DNA of 64,000 nucleotides from Flavobacteriaceae bacterium. Lineage in GTDB: Bacteria > Bacteroidota > Bacteroidia > Flavobacteriales > Flavobacteriaceae. Made by a program: the position numbers and the translations under genes. The stretch's first letter is position 1. Every line of letters starts with the position of its first letter. The notes under the pieces were generated by a model. That model had not been told where the DNA came from and did no database searches. It worked only from the letters and a program-made list of their open reading frames with translations. Where the stretch lies: assembly GCA_013373385.1 (NCBI GenBank), contig JABXHX010000009.1, forward strand, positions 38,318 through 102,317, read 5' to 3'. Shown piece by piece: positions 1-9,002 of this stretch.

Positions 1-2
1 GA

Positions 3-566
3 GCAGGCCATAATAAAGTGCTTAAAAAAATAAATGAGATATCAGAGTTTCACTTAATTTTAAACCCAGATGTAACCTTTTCTCCAAAAACGATTCCCAA
101 TTTAATCAATGTAATAGGAGGTAATGAGGAAGTTTCAATGATTGCACCAAAGGTTTTATTCCCTGATGGGAAACATCAATATTCTTGTAGAAGATATCCT
201 CGTTTTTTTGAGTTATTAATAAGAAGAATTCCTTTTCTAAAAAAAATGTTCAAGAAAAAGTATAATCAAGGAATTTACAAAGATAAAGATATTACTAAAC
301 CAATTTTTGCAGAATATATAACCGGTTGCTTTCAATTATACAAAACAGATGATCTTATTAAAATTAACGGTTTTGATGAGCGCTATTTCTTATATATGGA
401 AGATGTAGATATTTGTAAAAAAATAGATGTATTAGGAAAGAAAAAACTCTATTATCCTAATGAAGAAATTGTTCACATACTAAAACAAGGCTCATCAAAA
501 AATATCAACTTATTCTTTAGACATACAATTTCTGCAATCAAATACTTTTTAAAGTGGGGAATTTAA
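3..566 (+). CDS. Family 2 glycosyltransferase, 3' part (5' end outside window)
   Basis: Partial gene: the frame is open to the left edge, so the true start is upstream. The first visible residues include GHNK, which matches the G-x-GHN element of GT-A family 2 rhamnosyltransferase-like enzymes. Next comes LNPDV, the usual metal/nucleotide-sugar DxD-equivalent region. Further on, FDERYFLYMEDVD matches the conserved catalytic ED motif of this family. About 187 residues are visible. These enzymes transfer a sugar from a nucleotide sugar to a growing surface polysaccharide on the cytoplasmic side of the inner membrane. The acceptor cannot be told from sequence. The gene probably belongs to a polysaccharide cluster to the left. 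Confidence 0.85.
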   Translation, partial: AGHNKVLKKINEISEFHLILNPDVTFSPKTIPNLINVIGGNEEVSMIAPKVLFPDGKHQYSCRRYPRFFELLIRRIPFLKKMFKKKYNQGIYKDKDITKPIFAEYITGCFQLYKTDDLIKINGFDERYFLYMEDVDICKKIDVLGKKKLYYPNEEIVHILKQGSSKNINLFFRHTISAIKYFLKWGI

Positions 567-585
567 TTTCTTAACGAAATTAAAA

Positions 586-593
586 TATCTTTG
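586..593 (+). promoter_or_regulatory. Promoter -7 box (TATCTTTG) for purD
   Basis: The box is a perfect match to the Bacteroidota -7 consensus TAnnTTTG and lies 22 nt before the purD ATG. It sits just after the upstream glycosyltransferase, so purD starts a new transcript. Confidence 0.7.
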
Positions 594-615
594 CAGTTGA
601 ATAAACACAACACAC

Positions 616-1890
616 ATGAACATTCTTATTTTAGGTTCTGGAGGAAGAGAACACGCTTTTGCATTAAAACTATCACAAAGTAAAAAAATCAACCAACTTT
701 TTGTAGCTCCAGGTAATGCTGGTACAGCTAAGATTGCAACAAATATAAATAACAACCCAACAGATTTTATTGCAGTAAAAGAAATCGTTTTAAACCATCA
801 AATAGACATGGTTGTTGTGGGGCCAGAAGCACCTCTAGTAGAAGGAGTACATGATTTTTTCTTAGCAGATAAAGAACTTAAAAGTATCCCAGTAATCGGA
901 CCTAAAAAAGACGGAGCTTTGCTTGAAGGAAGTAAAGATTTTTCGAAAGTTTTTATGGAAAAATACAACATTCCAACAGCAAAATACAAATCCTTTACAT
1001 CAGCAACTTTAGAAGAAGGAAAAGCTTTCTTAGGAACTCTTAATGCACCATACGTTTTAAAGGCTGACGGATTAGCTGCCGGAAAAGGAGTTTTAATTTT
1101 AGATTCTTTAGAAGAAGCAAAAGCTGAATTAGAAGAAATGTTATCTAACCAAAAATTTGGAGCTGCTTCTTCTACGGTAGTTATTGAAGAGTTTTTAGAC
1201 GGAATAGAATTGTCTGTTTTTGTGTTAACAGATGGGAAAAGTTATAAAATATTGCCATCAGCAAAAGATTACAAAAGAATTGGTGAAGGCGATAAGGGAT
1301 TAAATACAGGTGGTATGGGAGCGATTTCTCCAGTGCCATTTGCCACTGAAGATTTTTTACAAAAAGTAGAAGAGCGTGTTGTAAAACCTACAATTAAAGG
1401 TTTGGAAAAAGAAGGAATTGATTATAGAGGTTTTATATTTATCGGATTAATGAATGTGAATGGCAACCCGCAGGTTATTGAATACAATGTGAGAATGGGT
1501 GATCCAGAAACAGAGGTTGTTTTGCCAAGAATTGAATCTGATTTATTAGATCTTTTTGAAGGAGTTGCTAATCAAACTTTACATGAAAAATCGTTTTCTA
1601 TCAATCCAAAAACAGCAACGACAGTAATGTTGGTTTCTGGTGGTTATCCTGAAGTTTATGAAAAAGGAAAAGTAATGACTGGATTTGATGAGGTTACAGA
1701 TTCTATTGTTTACCATGCCGGTACAACTGTCAAAGACAATCAGGTTGTTACTAGTGGCGGTAGAGTTATGGCAATTACTTCTTTTGGAAATACAATACAA
1801 GAAGCACTTGATACCTCGTATAGCTCAATAGATAAAATTCATTTTGATAAGATGAATTACCGTAAAGACATTGGTTTTGATTTGATTTAA
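616..1890 (+). CDS. purD: Phosphoribosylamine--glycine ligase (GAR synthetase)
   Basis: Second step of de novo purine synthesis: ATP-dependent joining of glycine to 5-phosphoribosylamine in the cytoplasm. The protein is 424 residues, normal for PurD. The N-terminus reads MNILILGSGGREHAFALKL, the conserved GGREHA start. An ATP-grasp domain follows at about residues 100-290, with LKADGLAAGKGV, LNTGGMGAISPVP and EYNVRMGDPETEVVLPR as the ATP/Mg and substrate-binding signatures. A C-terminal PurD domain closes the protein. The stop codon directly abuts the ATG of the next glycosyltransferase gene, so the two are probably co-transcribed from the -7 box at 586. Confidence 0.98.
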   Translation: MNILILGSGGREHAFALKLSQSKKINQLFVAPGNAGTAKIATNINNNPTDFIAVKEIVLNHQIDMVVVGPEAPLVEGVHDFFLADKELKSIPVIGPKKDGALLEGSKDFSKVFMEKYNIPTAKYKSFTSATLEEGKAFLGTLNAPYVLKADGLAAGKGVLILDSLEEAKAELEEMLSNQKFGAASSTVVIEEFLDGIELSVFVLTDGKSYKILPSAKDYKRIGEGDKGLNTGGMGAISPVPFATEDFLQKVEERVVKPTIKGLEKEGIDYRGFIFIGLMNVNGNPQVIEYNVRMGDPETEVVLPRIESDLLDLFEGVANQTLHEKSFSINPKTATTVMLVSGGYPEVYEKGKVMTGFDEVTDSIVYHAGTTVKDNQVVTSGGRVMAITSFGNTIQEALDTSYSSIDKIHFDKMNYRKDIGFDLI

Positions 1891-2925
1891 ATGGAAAGAA
1901 AAATAATTGTAGCACCTTTAAATTGGGGATTAGGTCATGCTTCCCGATGTGTGCCAATTATTCGTTTTTTGTTAGAAAATAAATTTACACCAATTATCGC
2001 TTCTGACGGAAAAGCGCTGCAATTTTTAGCAAAAGAATTTCCAGATTTAGAAAGATTGGAACTACCTTCTTATGGTATTTCGTATGCTAAAAATCTAAAA
2101 TTAGGCTTATTGTTACAAGTACCTAGCGTTTTAGGCGTAATAAAAGAAGAACAAAAAACAATTGCTGATTTTATTTTAAATAGAAAGGATGTAGTTGGTA
2201 TTATCTCTGACAATCGTTTTGGAGTAAGAAGTAAAAAGGCTCCTTCGGTGTATATTACCCACCAAATACAAGTATTTTCTGGAATTACGACTTTTTTCAC
2301 AAGTAAAATTCATCAAAACATCATTCAAAAATTTGATGCATGTTGGGTGCCAGATACAGAAAAAAGAATTTTGTCAGGAAAACTATCTGAGCCTAAAAAT
2401 TTAGATATCAACATAAAATACATCGGGGCTTTAAGTCGATTTTCAAAACAACATCTACCTATTAAAAATGATATTTTAATTGTGCTATCTGGAGTGGCAT
2501 CGCAAAGACAATCACTTGAAAAAAAGCTGCTAAATGAATTTAAAAACTACAATGGAAAAGTAGTTTTAGTTCAAGGCTTGATTGAAAATGAGCAGGTTGT
2601 AAAAACTGAAAACGGAATTAAAATTTACAACTATTTACTCTCGGAACAGTTGCAAAAAGAAATCAACCAATCAAAGCTAGTTCTATGTAGATCTGGTTAC
2701 TCTTCTATAATGGATTTGGCAGTTTTACAAAAGAACGCTTTTTTTATTCCTACAAAAAATCAACCAGAACAAGAATATTTAGCCACTTATTTAGAGCAGA
2801 ACAACATTGCGCCTTTTGCATCAGAAAAAGTAATTACAGTGAAATCTTTAGAACAAATAAAAAAATACAAAGGGTTAAGTTGTGGTGAAACACGGTTAAG
2901 CAAAGATTTACTAGACCTTTTTTAA
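1891..2925 (+). CDS. GT28-like glycosyltransferase (MurG-type fold)
   Basis: 344 residues with an N-terminal NWGLGHASRCVPII motif, the glycine-rich acceptor-side loop of GT-B enzymes related to MurG. Near residue 265, LCRSGYSSIMDLAVL corresponds to the donor-binding Gly/Ser-rich segment. This family of conserved Bacteroidota proteins is usually annotated as glycosyltransferase or UDP-GlcNAc:LPS transferase-like; the real substrate is unknown. Its ATG follows the purD stop with no gap. Its 3' end overlaps the convergent histidine kinase gene by 15 bp. Function beyond glycosyl transfer is inference. Confidence 0.8.
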   Translation: MERKIIVAPLNWGLGHASRCVPIIRFLLENKFTPIIASDGKALQFLAKEFPDLERLELPSYGISYAKNLKLGLLLQVPSVLGVIKEEQKTIADFILNRKDVVGIISDNRFGVRSKKAPSVYITHQIQVFSGITTFFTSKIHQNIIQKFDACWVPDTEKRILSGKLSEPKNLDINIKYIGALSRFSKQHLPIKNDILIVLSGVASQRQSLEKKLLNEFKNYNGKVVLVQGLIENEQVVKTENGIKIYNYLLSEQLQKEINQSKLVLCRSGYSSIMDLAVLQKNAFFIPTKNQPEQEYLATYLEQNNIAPFASEKVITVKSLEQIKKYKGLSCGETRLSKDLLDLF

Positions 2926-3945
2926 AGTAAAAGAAAACTCAGAGCCTTTCGTAAAAGTACTTTTTACTAAAATATTTTCGTTGTGTGCCTCTATAATATG
3001 CTTCACAATAGAAAGACCTAAACCAGAGCCTCCTTGGTCTCTGGATCTGCTTTGATCTACTCTATAAAAGCGTTCAAATAACCTAGAAATGTGTTCTTGT
3101 TTAATGCCTTCTCCATTATCAGAAACCTTGATAATAAACTTATCTTGGTTATAATTTTCAATACCTACGGTGGTAATTCCTCCTATTTTACCATATTTAA
3201 TAGAATTGACAATTAGATTAATTAAGACTTGCTCAATACGTTCAATATCTGCAGTTACAAAAACAGGGAATTCATATATTTTATCAAAAACCAAGGCAAT
3301 GTTTTTCTTTTTGGCTTTCATTTCAAACAAATCAAAAACGTTTTGTATTACATCAAGAATGTTAAAGGTTGTAATGTTCATTTTTAAATCATCGGTTTCT
3401 AACTTGGCAATCATGTCTAAGTCTTTAACAATTGCTGTAAGTCTTTCAACACCTTTATTGGCTCTGTCTAAATATTTTTCTAAAATATCTTCGTCTTTTG
3501 ATGCGCCTTCTAATAGCGTTAATAAATAGCCTTGTACAGTAAACAGAGGCGTTTTAAGTTCGTGCGCTACATTGCCTAAAAAGTCTCTTCGAAAAGAATC
3601 TCTCTCGGTTAAGTTTTTAATTTCAATTCTTTTTCCTTCGGCAAATTTTTGTAGACTTTTAGAAAGGGTTTCCATATCTGTGGTTACAGATTTGCGTTGT
3701 AAATCTTCTGTTTTTAACAAGGAAACTTCTTCGTATATTTTACGAACTCTCCTATAAATAAAATATTCAACCCTAAACTGAATAATAAAAAAAGAAGTAA
3801 CTAAAAAGCAAGTTGCTACAATAAGCAAAGACCAGTTACCAATGTGCTTTTCTAAAAAATTTGCAAGAGAAACAGCTAGTAAAAATACCAGTGTTAAGTA
3901 TAAAACAGTGATAAAAGCAAACGAATATGTTTTTTTAATTTTCAC
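2911..3945 (-). CDS. PhoR-like sensor histidine kinase
   Basis: 344 residues. Two predicted membrane helices lie at about residues 9-28 and 37-56 with almost no periplasmic loop between them, so sensing is probably intramembrane or by a partner. The dimerisation H-box NVAHELKTPLFTVQGY places the phospho-accepting histidine at residue 128. The catalytic domain has the N-box (LINLIVNSIKYG), G1 (DNGEGI) and G2 (GGSGLGLSIV). It is the partner of the response regulator encoded 11 bp upstream on the same strand. The layout matches flavobacterial PhoR; a phosphate role is inferred from the TTAACA boxes nearby, not shown by the kinase itself. Confidence 0.9.
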   Translation of the reverse strand: MKIKKTYSFAFITVLYLTLVFLLAVSLANFLEKHIGNWSLLIVATCFLVTSFFIIQFRVEYFIYRRVRKIYEEVSLLKTEDLQRKSVTTDMETLSKSLQKFAEGKRIEIKNLTERDSFRRDFLGNVAHELKTPLFTVQGYLLTLLEGASKDEDILEKYLDRANKGVERLTAIVKDLDMIAKLETDDLKMNITTFNILDVIQNVFDLFEMKAKKKNIALVFDKIYEFPVFVTADIERIEQVLINLIVNSIKYGKIGGITTVGIENYNQDKFIIKVSDNGEGIKQEHISRLFERFYRVDQSRSRDQGGSGLGLSIVKHIIEAHNENILVKSTFTKGSEFSFTLKKV

Positions 3946-3956
3946 AAAAACGCAGG

Positions 3957-4655
3957 CTATTTGTCGGTGTTGTCTAAAACAAATTTATAGCCAACACCTT
4001 TTACTGTTTTAAAAAAATCGTCACCAATTTTTTCGCGTAGTTTTCTAATATGAACATCAATTGTTCTTCCGCCAACCACAACTTCATTTCCCCAAACCGA
4101 GTCTAAAATGGTTTCTCGTTTAAATACTTTACCTGGTTTAGAAGTTAACAACGAAAACAGTTCAAACTCCTTTTTAGGAAGGACAATCTTTTCATCGCCT
4201 TTAAAAACCACATATTCTTCTCTGTTAATAGTAATATCTCCTATAATGGTAGATGTATCAGCCTCTTCTTTGTTTTTTAGCCTGCGCAATAAAGATTTTA
4301 CTTTGCTAATTAACACTTTAGGCTTTATTGGTTTGGTGATATAGTCATCTGCACCTGCTTCAAAACCTGCAACTTGAGAATAATCTTCTCCTCTAGCGGT
4401 TAAAAAGGCAATGAGTACATGTTCTAAATTACTTATGTTTCTTATTTTTTCACAAGCTTCAATACCATCCATTTCTGGCATCATAATGTCTAGTAAAATT
4501 AAATGAGGAATCGTTTTTTTAGCAACCTTAATACCTTCTACACCGTTAGAAGCTTTAAAAACTTGATATCCTTCATTTTTTAAATTGTACCCAACAATTT
4601 CTAAGATATCTGGCTCATCATCAACTAATAAAATCTTAATATCACTTTTTTTCAT
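3957..4655 (-). CDS. PhoB/OmpR-family response regulator
   Basis: I chose the ATG at 4655 (MKKSDIKILLVDDEPD) rather than an ORF extension to 4721, because the receiver domain begins at once and a -7 box lies at 4679-4686. The protein is then 232 residues. The receiver has acidic residues DDE at 12-14, phospho-acceptor Asp56 in LLDIMMP and the KP of TKPIKP. A C-terminal winged helix of OmpR/PhoB type follows, with RTIDVHIRKLREKIG as recognition helix. It forms a two-gene operon with the kinase. It is a candidate binder of the 11-bp-spaced TTAACA pairs upstream of itself and of the lipoprotein gene. Confidence 0.93.
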   Translation of the reverse strand: MKKSDIKILLVDDEPDILEIVGYNLKNEGYQVFKASNGVEGIKVAKKTIPHLILLDIMMPEMDGIEACEKIRNISNLEHVLIAFLTARGEDYSQVAGFEAGADDYITKPIKPKVLISKVKSLLRRLKNKEEADTSTIIGDITINREEYVVFKGDEKIVLPKKEFELFSLLTSKPGKVFKRETILDSVWGNEVVVGGRTIDVHIRKLREKIGDDFFKTVKGVGYKFVLDNTDK

Positions 4656-4678
4656 GATTGTTTTTTGTCTTGTTTGCC

Positions 4679-4686
4679 CAAAAATA
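4679..4686 (-). promoter_or_regulatory. Promoter -7 box (TATTTTTG) for response regulator operon
   Basis: TAnnTTTG match on the minus strand, 23 nt before the chosen ATG at 4655. The TTAACA-type pair at 4715-4731 starts 28 nt upstream of it, a plausible activator or autoregulation position. Confidence 0.55.
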
Positions 4687-4714
4687 TGGATAATTATTGT
4701 AATAGAAAGCCTGC

Positions 4715-4750
4715 TTAACAATGAATTAAAGAGTTAACACATAGTTAACC
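4715..4750. promoter_or_regulatory. Candidate Pho-box array: two TTAACA-like pairs at 11-bp spacing
   Basis: Hexamers TTAACA (4715), TTAAAG (4726), TTAACA (4734) and TTAACC (4745) form two direct-repeat pairs, each with starts exactly 11 bp apart. This spacing and hexamer match PhoP/PhoB-type binding sites (known for Bacillus subtilis PhoP: TTAACA-like repeats about 11 bp apart). The array lies in the divergent region between the response regulator and the TonB receptor. Binding is inference. Confidence 0.5.
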
Positions 4751-4848
4751 TTGTAGTAATACAACATTAATTTTCAACTAACATTTCCTTTACAAAACCC
4801 AAAGACATTTGCACTTTAATAGAAGCGTAAAAATATTTAGAAAACGTA

Positions 4849-7623
4849 ATGAAAAAATTAATTATAGCATTTGTATTAGTAAGTCAAATTATTTCTGCAC
4901 AGAGTAAAGGAATGGTTAAAGGGAAGTTAACAGACGGCGAGGCGAATAACGAACCCTTACCTTTTGCAAATGTATTTATTAAAGGAACAACCACAGGAAG
5001 TACTTCAGATTTTGAAGGAAACTACTCTTTTGCTGTTGCAGCAGGAAAGCATGTATTGGTTTTTAGTTTTATTGGGTATAAAACAGTTGAAAAAAAGATA
5101 GAAATAAAAGATGGTCAAACGTTAGTTGTAAACCAACAATTAACGGCAAAAGAAGGAATGACTTTAGACGAGGTTGAGGTACAAGCAACTGTTAACAGAG
5201 CAAAAGTGTCTGCAATTTTAACAGAACAGAAAAAAGCGGTAGCAATTAAAACAACCATTGGAGCGCAAGAATTAGACAACAAAGGAATTTCTGACCTAGC
5301 AACCGCAGTTACTAAAGCAACCGGAGTTTCTAAACAAGAAGGTTCTAACAATGTTTTTGTGAGAGGGTTGGGAGATAGGTACAATTCTACCACGTTAAAT
5401 GGCTTGCCAATTCCGTCTAACAATCCGTCAAGAAAAAATATCACTTTAGCTATTTTCTCTACAGATATTGTTCAGAAAATTGATATTAATAAAATCTACA
5501 ATGGTAGTATTTATGGAGATTTTGGTGGAGCAAATGTAAATATTGTTTCAAAAGAACACATAGGGAAACCTTCTTTAGAAATAGGCATCGGTACTGCAAC
5601 AAACACTAATTTAAAGAGTGATTTTTACCTACAAGAAGGGCCAAGTTTTTTAGGATTCTATAACAATAAGTACCCAACCAATGTGTTAAACGGATACAAC
5701 TTTACAACTAGCTGGGACAACATTAAAAAATTACCAATTGCTACAAATGTTTCTTTAAAAGGAGGAAAAAAGTTTAGTGTTGGTGAAGAAAAAACCATCA
5801 ATCTTTTTGCAACGGCATCATTTAATAGCGGTTTTAAATTTAAAGAGGGAATTAACAGAGGTAGTGTAAATGCACAAGGACTGGCTTTTACAGACTATAC
5901 TTTTAAATCGTATGATTACAATACCAACACAACGGCAATGTTAAACCTTGCTTATAAAGCAAGCTCAGCAAATAAGTATCATTTCAGCTCATTATTTATC
6001 AACTCAACCAACCAAAGTTTAGATGAATATATGGGAATTATTAATGTATTTGATAACGCTAGTAATGGAGGTGGTTTTGTAAAAAGAGCTACGTTTGATA
6101 AAACATCGCTCTTTGTAAATCAGTTTTTAGGAAATCATAAAATCGGAGAAAAAATAGCTGTTGACTGGGGAGTATCTTACAATCACGTAAACAATATCAT
6201 TCCAGATAGAAGACAAAATATGTTGGTTCCTAAAGACAACAATAATCCAAACGGAGTTAAAACAGTTTCTGATTTAGCGGCTTCAGATAACCATCGTTTT
6301 TTTCAAGATTTAATAGAAGACGAGTTTGCTGCAAACCTTTCAGGTTCTTATGTATTTGGCAAGAATACTGATGATGAATACAAAGGTAAAATTACCTTGG
6401 GATATAGTGGTAGATTTAAAAAAGTTGATTTTAAAGCAACCCAGTTTAACTTTAGAATAAACAGAAACACAGTACAGCCAGTAGTAAGTCCAACCAATTT
6501 AGACGCCTATTTTACACAAGCAAATAGTACGAATAACTTTTTTAAGATAGAAACTTTTAGAGGTGATGCAAGTACGCCAAACGCTCTAGACCCTCAAACC
6601 TATTTTGGGTATCAATATATAAATGGAGGGTTTGCAGATGCGCAGTATAAAATTACTCCAAAATTTACAGCAGTAGTTGGATTAAGATTTGAACATATTT
6701 ATCAAGATATCAAATGGAAAACTTCTTTAGACCCAACAGGAGATAAAGATGCTTTTGCAAAGTTTGCGTTCTTGCCAAATGCTTCTTTTAAGTATGAGTT
6801 AAACGATAAAAACAACCTAAAACTAGCAGCAAGTAAATCGTATACTTTACCTCAATATAAAGAAAGAGCACCTTTTCAGTTTGAAGAGGTAACACAAATA
6901 AAATTTGGGAATCCAGACCTAGATTTATCTACCAATTACAATGCAGATATTAGATGGGAGTATTTTCCTAAAAAGGGAGAAGTAATTTCTTTTACTGGAT
7001 TTGGAAAAGTAATACAAAATCCAATTAACGAAGTAGTTGTAGCGTCGGCAACAAACGATATTTCGTATGTAAATACAGGAAAACAAGCAACTGTTTTTGG
7101 TGCAGAAGTTGAACTTAGAAAAAAGCTGTTTTCTTTAAGTCAAGAAAAAGGAGATGACATTCTTAAAAGCAACCTATCTACTGGGTTTAATCTTTCTTAT
7201 ATGAATTCTAAGCAAGATTTTGATAGATTTAAAGTGATTAACGAAACCAAACTAAATGTAAACTTTACAAACAAAGAAGGTAGATTAACAGGTGCATCTA
7301 ATCTAATTGCAAATGCCGATGTAACATTTACAAAAGATTTTTCGAAAAAATCAAATCTGTTAGCAACACTAACCTATAATTATTTTTCAGACAGAATTTA
7401 CGCCATTGGTTCAGCAGGTAAAGGAGATATTGTTGATAGTGGTATAAGTAGCTTAGATTTTATTTTGAAATCACAATTATCTAAAAAATTAAAAATAGGT
7501 GTGTCAATTAAAAACCTATTAAATCCAACCATTAAAAGAGTACAAGAAATACAAAATGTAGAAGTACTTTCTTTTAAAAATGGTATAAATTCAAGCATCT
7601 CATTAACCTATAAATTAGATTAA
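4849..7623 (+). CDS. TonB-dependent outer membrane receptor with carboxypeptidase-like N-domain
   Basis: 924 residues. A signal peptide (about 1-18, ending ISAQ) is followed by a carboxypeptidase regulatory-like beta domain (about 22-112), a plug domain (about 130-235, with VFVRGLGDRYNSTTLNG) and a large beta barrel to the C-terminus. Such receptors move ligands across the outer membrane using TonB/ExbBD energy. The ligand is not known. The gene sits beside a PhoR/PhoB-like pair and has paired TTAACA-type boxes upstream, so a phosphate-starvation substrate (organophosphate, nucleic acid or polyphosphate) is plausible but inferred. No SusD partner is present, so it is not a SusC-type sugar receptor locus. 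Confidence 0.92.
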   Translation: MKKLIIAFVLVSQIISAQSKGMVKGKLTDGEANNEPLPFANVFIKGTTTGSTSDFEGNYSFAVAAGKHVLVFSFIGYKTVEKKIEIKDGQTLVVNQQLTAKEGMTLDEVEVQATVNRAKVSAILTEQKKAVAIKTTIGAQELDNKGISDLATAVTKATGVSKQEGSNNVFVRGLGDRYNSTTLNGLPIPSNNPSRKNITLAIFSTDIVQKIDINKIYNGSIYGDFGGANVNIVSKEHIGKPSLEIGIGTATNTNLKSDFYLQEGPSFLGFYNNKYPTNVLNGYNFTTSWDNIKKLPIATNVSLKGGKKFSVGEEKTINLFATASFNSGFKFKEGINRGSVNAQGLAFTDYTFKSYDYNTNTTAMLNLAYKASSANKYHFSSLFINSTNQSLDEYMGIINVFDNASNGGGFVKRATFDKTSLFVNQFLGNHKIGEKIAVDWGVSYNHVNNIIPDRRQNMLVPKDNNNPNGVKTVSDLAASDNHRFFQDLIEDEFAANLSGSYVFGKNTDDEYKGKITLGYSGRFKKVDFKATQFNFRINRNTVQPVVSPTNLDAYFTQANSTNNFFKIETFRGDASTPNALDPQTYFGYQYINGGFADAQYKITPKFTAVVGLRFEHIYQDIKWKTSLDPTGDKDAFAKFAFLPNASFKYELNDKNNLKLAASKSYTLPQYKERAPFQFEEVTQIKFGNPDLDLSTNYNADIRWEYFPKKGEVISFTGFGKVIQNPINEVVVASATNDISYVNTGKQATVFGAEVELRKKLFSLSQEKGDDILKSNLSTGFNLSYMNSKQDFDRFKVINETKLNVNFTNKEGRLTGASNLIANADVTFTKDFSKKSNLLATLTYNYFSDRIYAIGSAGKGDIVDSGISSLDFILKSQLSKKLKIGVSIKNLLNPTIKRVQEIQNVEVLSFKNGINSSISLTYKLD

Positions 7624-7632
7624 AAAAGCAGC

Positions 7633-7680
7633 TTAACATAAGCATAACAAATACTTTTGATGTTTAACAGTCTTTTAAAC
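7633..7680. promoter_or_regulatory. Candidate Pho-box array upstream of lipoprotein gene
   Basis: TTAACA at 7633 with ATAACA at 7644, and TTAACA at 7664 with TTAAAC at 7675: again two pairs with 11-bp spacing, as in the array at 4715. A weak -7-like box (TTTATTTG, 7712-7719) follows about 32 nt later. Recurrence in two promoters next to a PhoB-like gene supports a common regulator. Confidence 0.5.
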
Positions 7681-7744
7681 TTTTGGTAAAGACAACATTA
7701 AAGCAGAGGTATTTATTTGCAGTAGAAAAATATTAAAAACACAA

Positions 7745-8851
7745 ATGAAAAAAACTTTTTTATCGTTATTAGCAATTGCAGCAATTGCTTTTACAAGTTG
7801 TACAATTTCTGATGATGAACCAGATAACAAATTTAAAGTAGATCCGGCAAATTTTAAAGGAACAATTAGTGAGGGGACCGTTACCTTAGACGCAAATGTA
7901 ACATACAATTTAACAGGTGCTTTAGTTGTTTCGCAAGGAGCTAAATTGGTAATTCCGGCAGGAACTGTTATCAAAGCATCAGGAGGCACAAGTGCCTATA
8001 TAGCGGTAGCACAAGGCGCTCAAATTTATGTAGACGGAACAGCAAGTAAGCCTGTAGTAATGACTTCTGCCAAAGCAAACCCGGCACCAGCAGACTGGGG
8101 AGGTTTGGTAATTTGTGGATACGCACCAACCAATAAAGGCGCTACTGCAACAGCAGAAGTTTCTGATTTAACGTATGGTGGTACACTTTCTAACGACAGT
8201 TCTGGATCAATAAGATATTTAAGAGTAGAATATACTGGAGCAACCTTTAATGGCTCAAAAGAATTCAACGGAGTCTCATTATTCGGTGTAGGTTCAGGAA
8301 CTACTTTTGAGTATGTACAATCGTATAATGGAGGAGATGACGGAATTGAGTTTTTTGGAGGAACTGTTTCAGGAAAATACTTAGTTTCTACAGGCTCTGG
8401 AGACGATTCAATTGATTTTGCTGATGGATGGTCAGGTACAGGTCAGTATTGGTACATAAACAAAGGGACAAAAGCAGGTATAGAAGGATCTAATAACGGA
8501 GATGATGGTAATGCAACACCAACAACAAAAGCTGTATTAAAAGACATTTCTATAGTAGGGCCAGGTTCTGAAGGAGCATTATACATCAAAGAAGGTGGTG
8601 GACATTGGACAGCGTCTAATATTTATGTAGCTGATTTTGATTTAGGAATCAAAATTAAATCAACAGATATAGCAGCAAATAACAACATTAAAAACGGGAA
8701 AATTGTAATAACAAACATTCAGTTTAACAATACAACTACAAAGCACCAATATACTGGTAGTGAAGTGTATTTTACCGAAGGCACAAATTCTGGTGCAGGT
8801 AATGGTAAAAATGCACCTATTTGGGCAGCTGGTTGGACTGTAGGATTGTAA
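7745..8851 (+). CDS. Surface/periplasmic lipoprotein with parallel beta-helix repeats
   Basis: 368 residues. The lipoprotein signal peptide has a lipobox ending AFTSC with Cys19 as the lipidated residue. The remainder is rich in Gly, Asp and Asn with repeating short strands (for example GDDGIEFFGGTVSGKYL and GDDSIDFADGW), typical of right-handed parallel beta-helix proteins. No catalytic motif was recognised. It is separated from the TonB receptor by 122 bp containing its own TTAACA-type boxes. It probably works at the outer membrane with the receptor, for example as a ligand-capture protein. That role is inference; the family is not assigned. Confidence 0.75.
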   Translation: MKKTFLSLLAIAAIAFTSCTISDDEPDNKFKVDPANFKGTISEGTVTLDANVTYNLTGALVVSQGAKLVIPAGTVIKASGGTSAYIAVAQGAQIYVDGTASKPVVMTSAKANPAPADWGGLVICGYAPTNKGATATAEVSDLTYGGTLSNDSSGSIRYLRVEYTGATFNGSKEFNGVSLFGVGSGTTFEYVQSYNGGDDGIEFFGGTVSGKYLVSTGSGDDSIDFADGWSGTGQYWYINKGTKAGIEGSNNGDDGNATPTTKAVLKDISIVGPGSEGALYIKEGGGHWTASNIYVADFDLGIKIKSTDIAANNNIKNGKIVITNIQFNNTTTKHQYTGSEVYFTEGTNSGAGNGKNAPIWAAGWTVGL

Positions 8852-8874
8852 TATGTGTGAGAATTAATTAGTTT

Positions 8875-8900
8875 AAAGGCAGATACTATCTGCCTTTTTT
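8875..8900 (+). terminator. Rho-independent terminator after lipoprotein gene
   Basis: Stem GGCAGAT/ATCTGCC with a 3-nt loop, preceded by AAA and followed by a run of T. Confidence 0.85.
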
Positions 8901-8964
8901 GTTTTAGTATCAGTTTTTAAACGTTAATTTTTTTTGGCAACGACAAAAACTGTAAATTATTTTA

Positions 8965-8972
8965 TATCTTTA
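8965..8972 (+). promoter_or_regulatory. Promoter -7 box (TATCTTTA) for secreted T9SS protein
   Basis: Seven of eight positions match TAnnTTTG; it lies 30 nt before the ATG at 9003 and after the terminator at 8875-8900, so the gene has its own promoter. Confidence 0.45.
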
Positions 8973-9002
8973 AAGACTCTTTTTATTTTAAAACTTTTAT
9001 AT

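Noticed and set aside
2911..2925. 15-bp tail-to-tail overlap of the glycosyltransferase and kinase genes
   Set aside because: Ordinary convergent overlap in a compact genome; no sign of frameshift.
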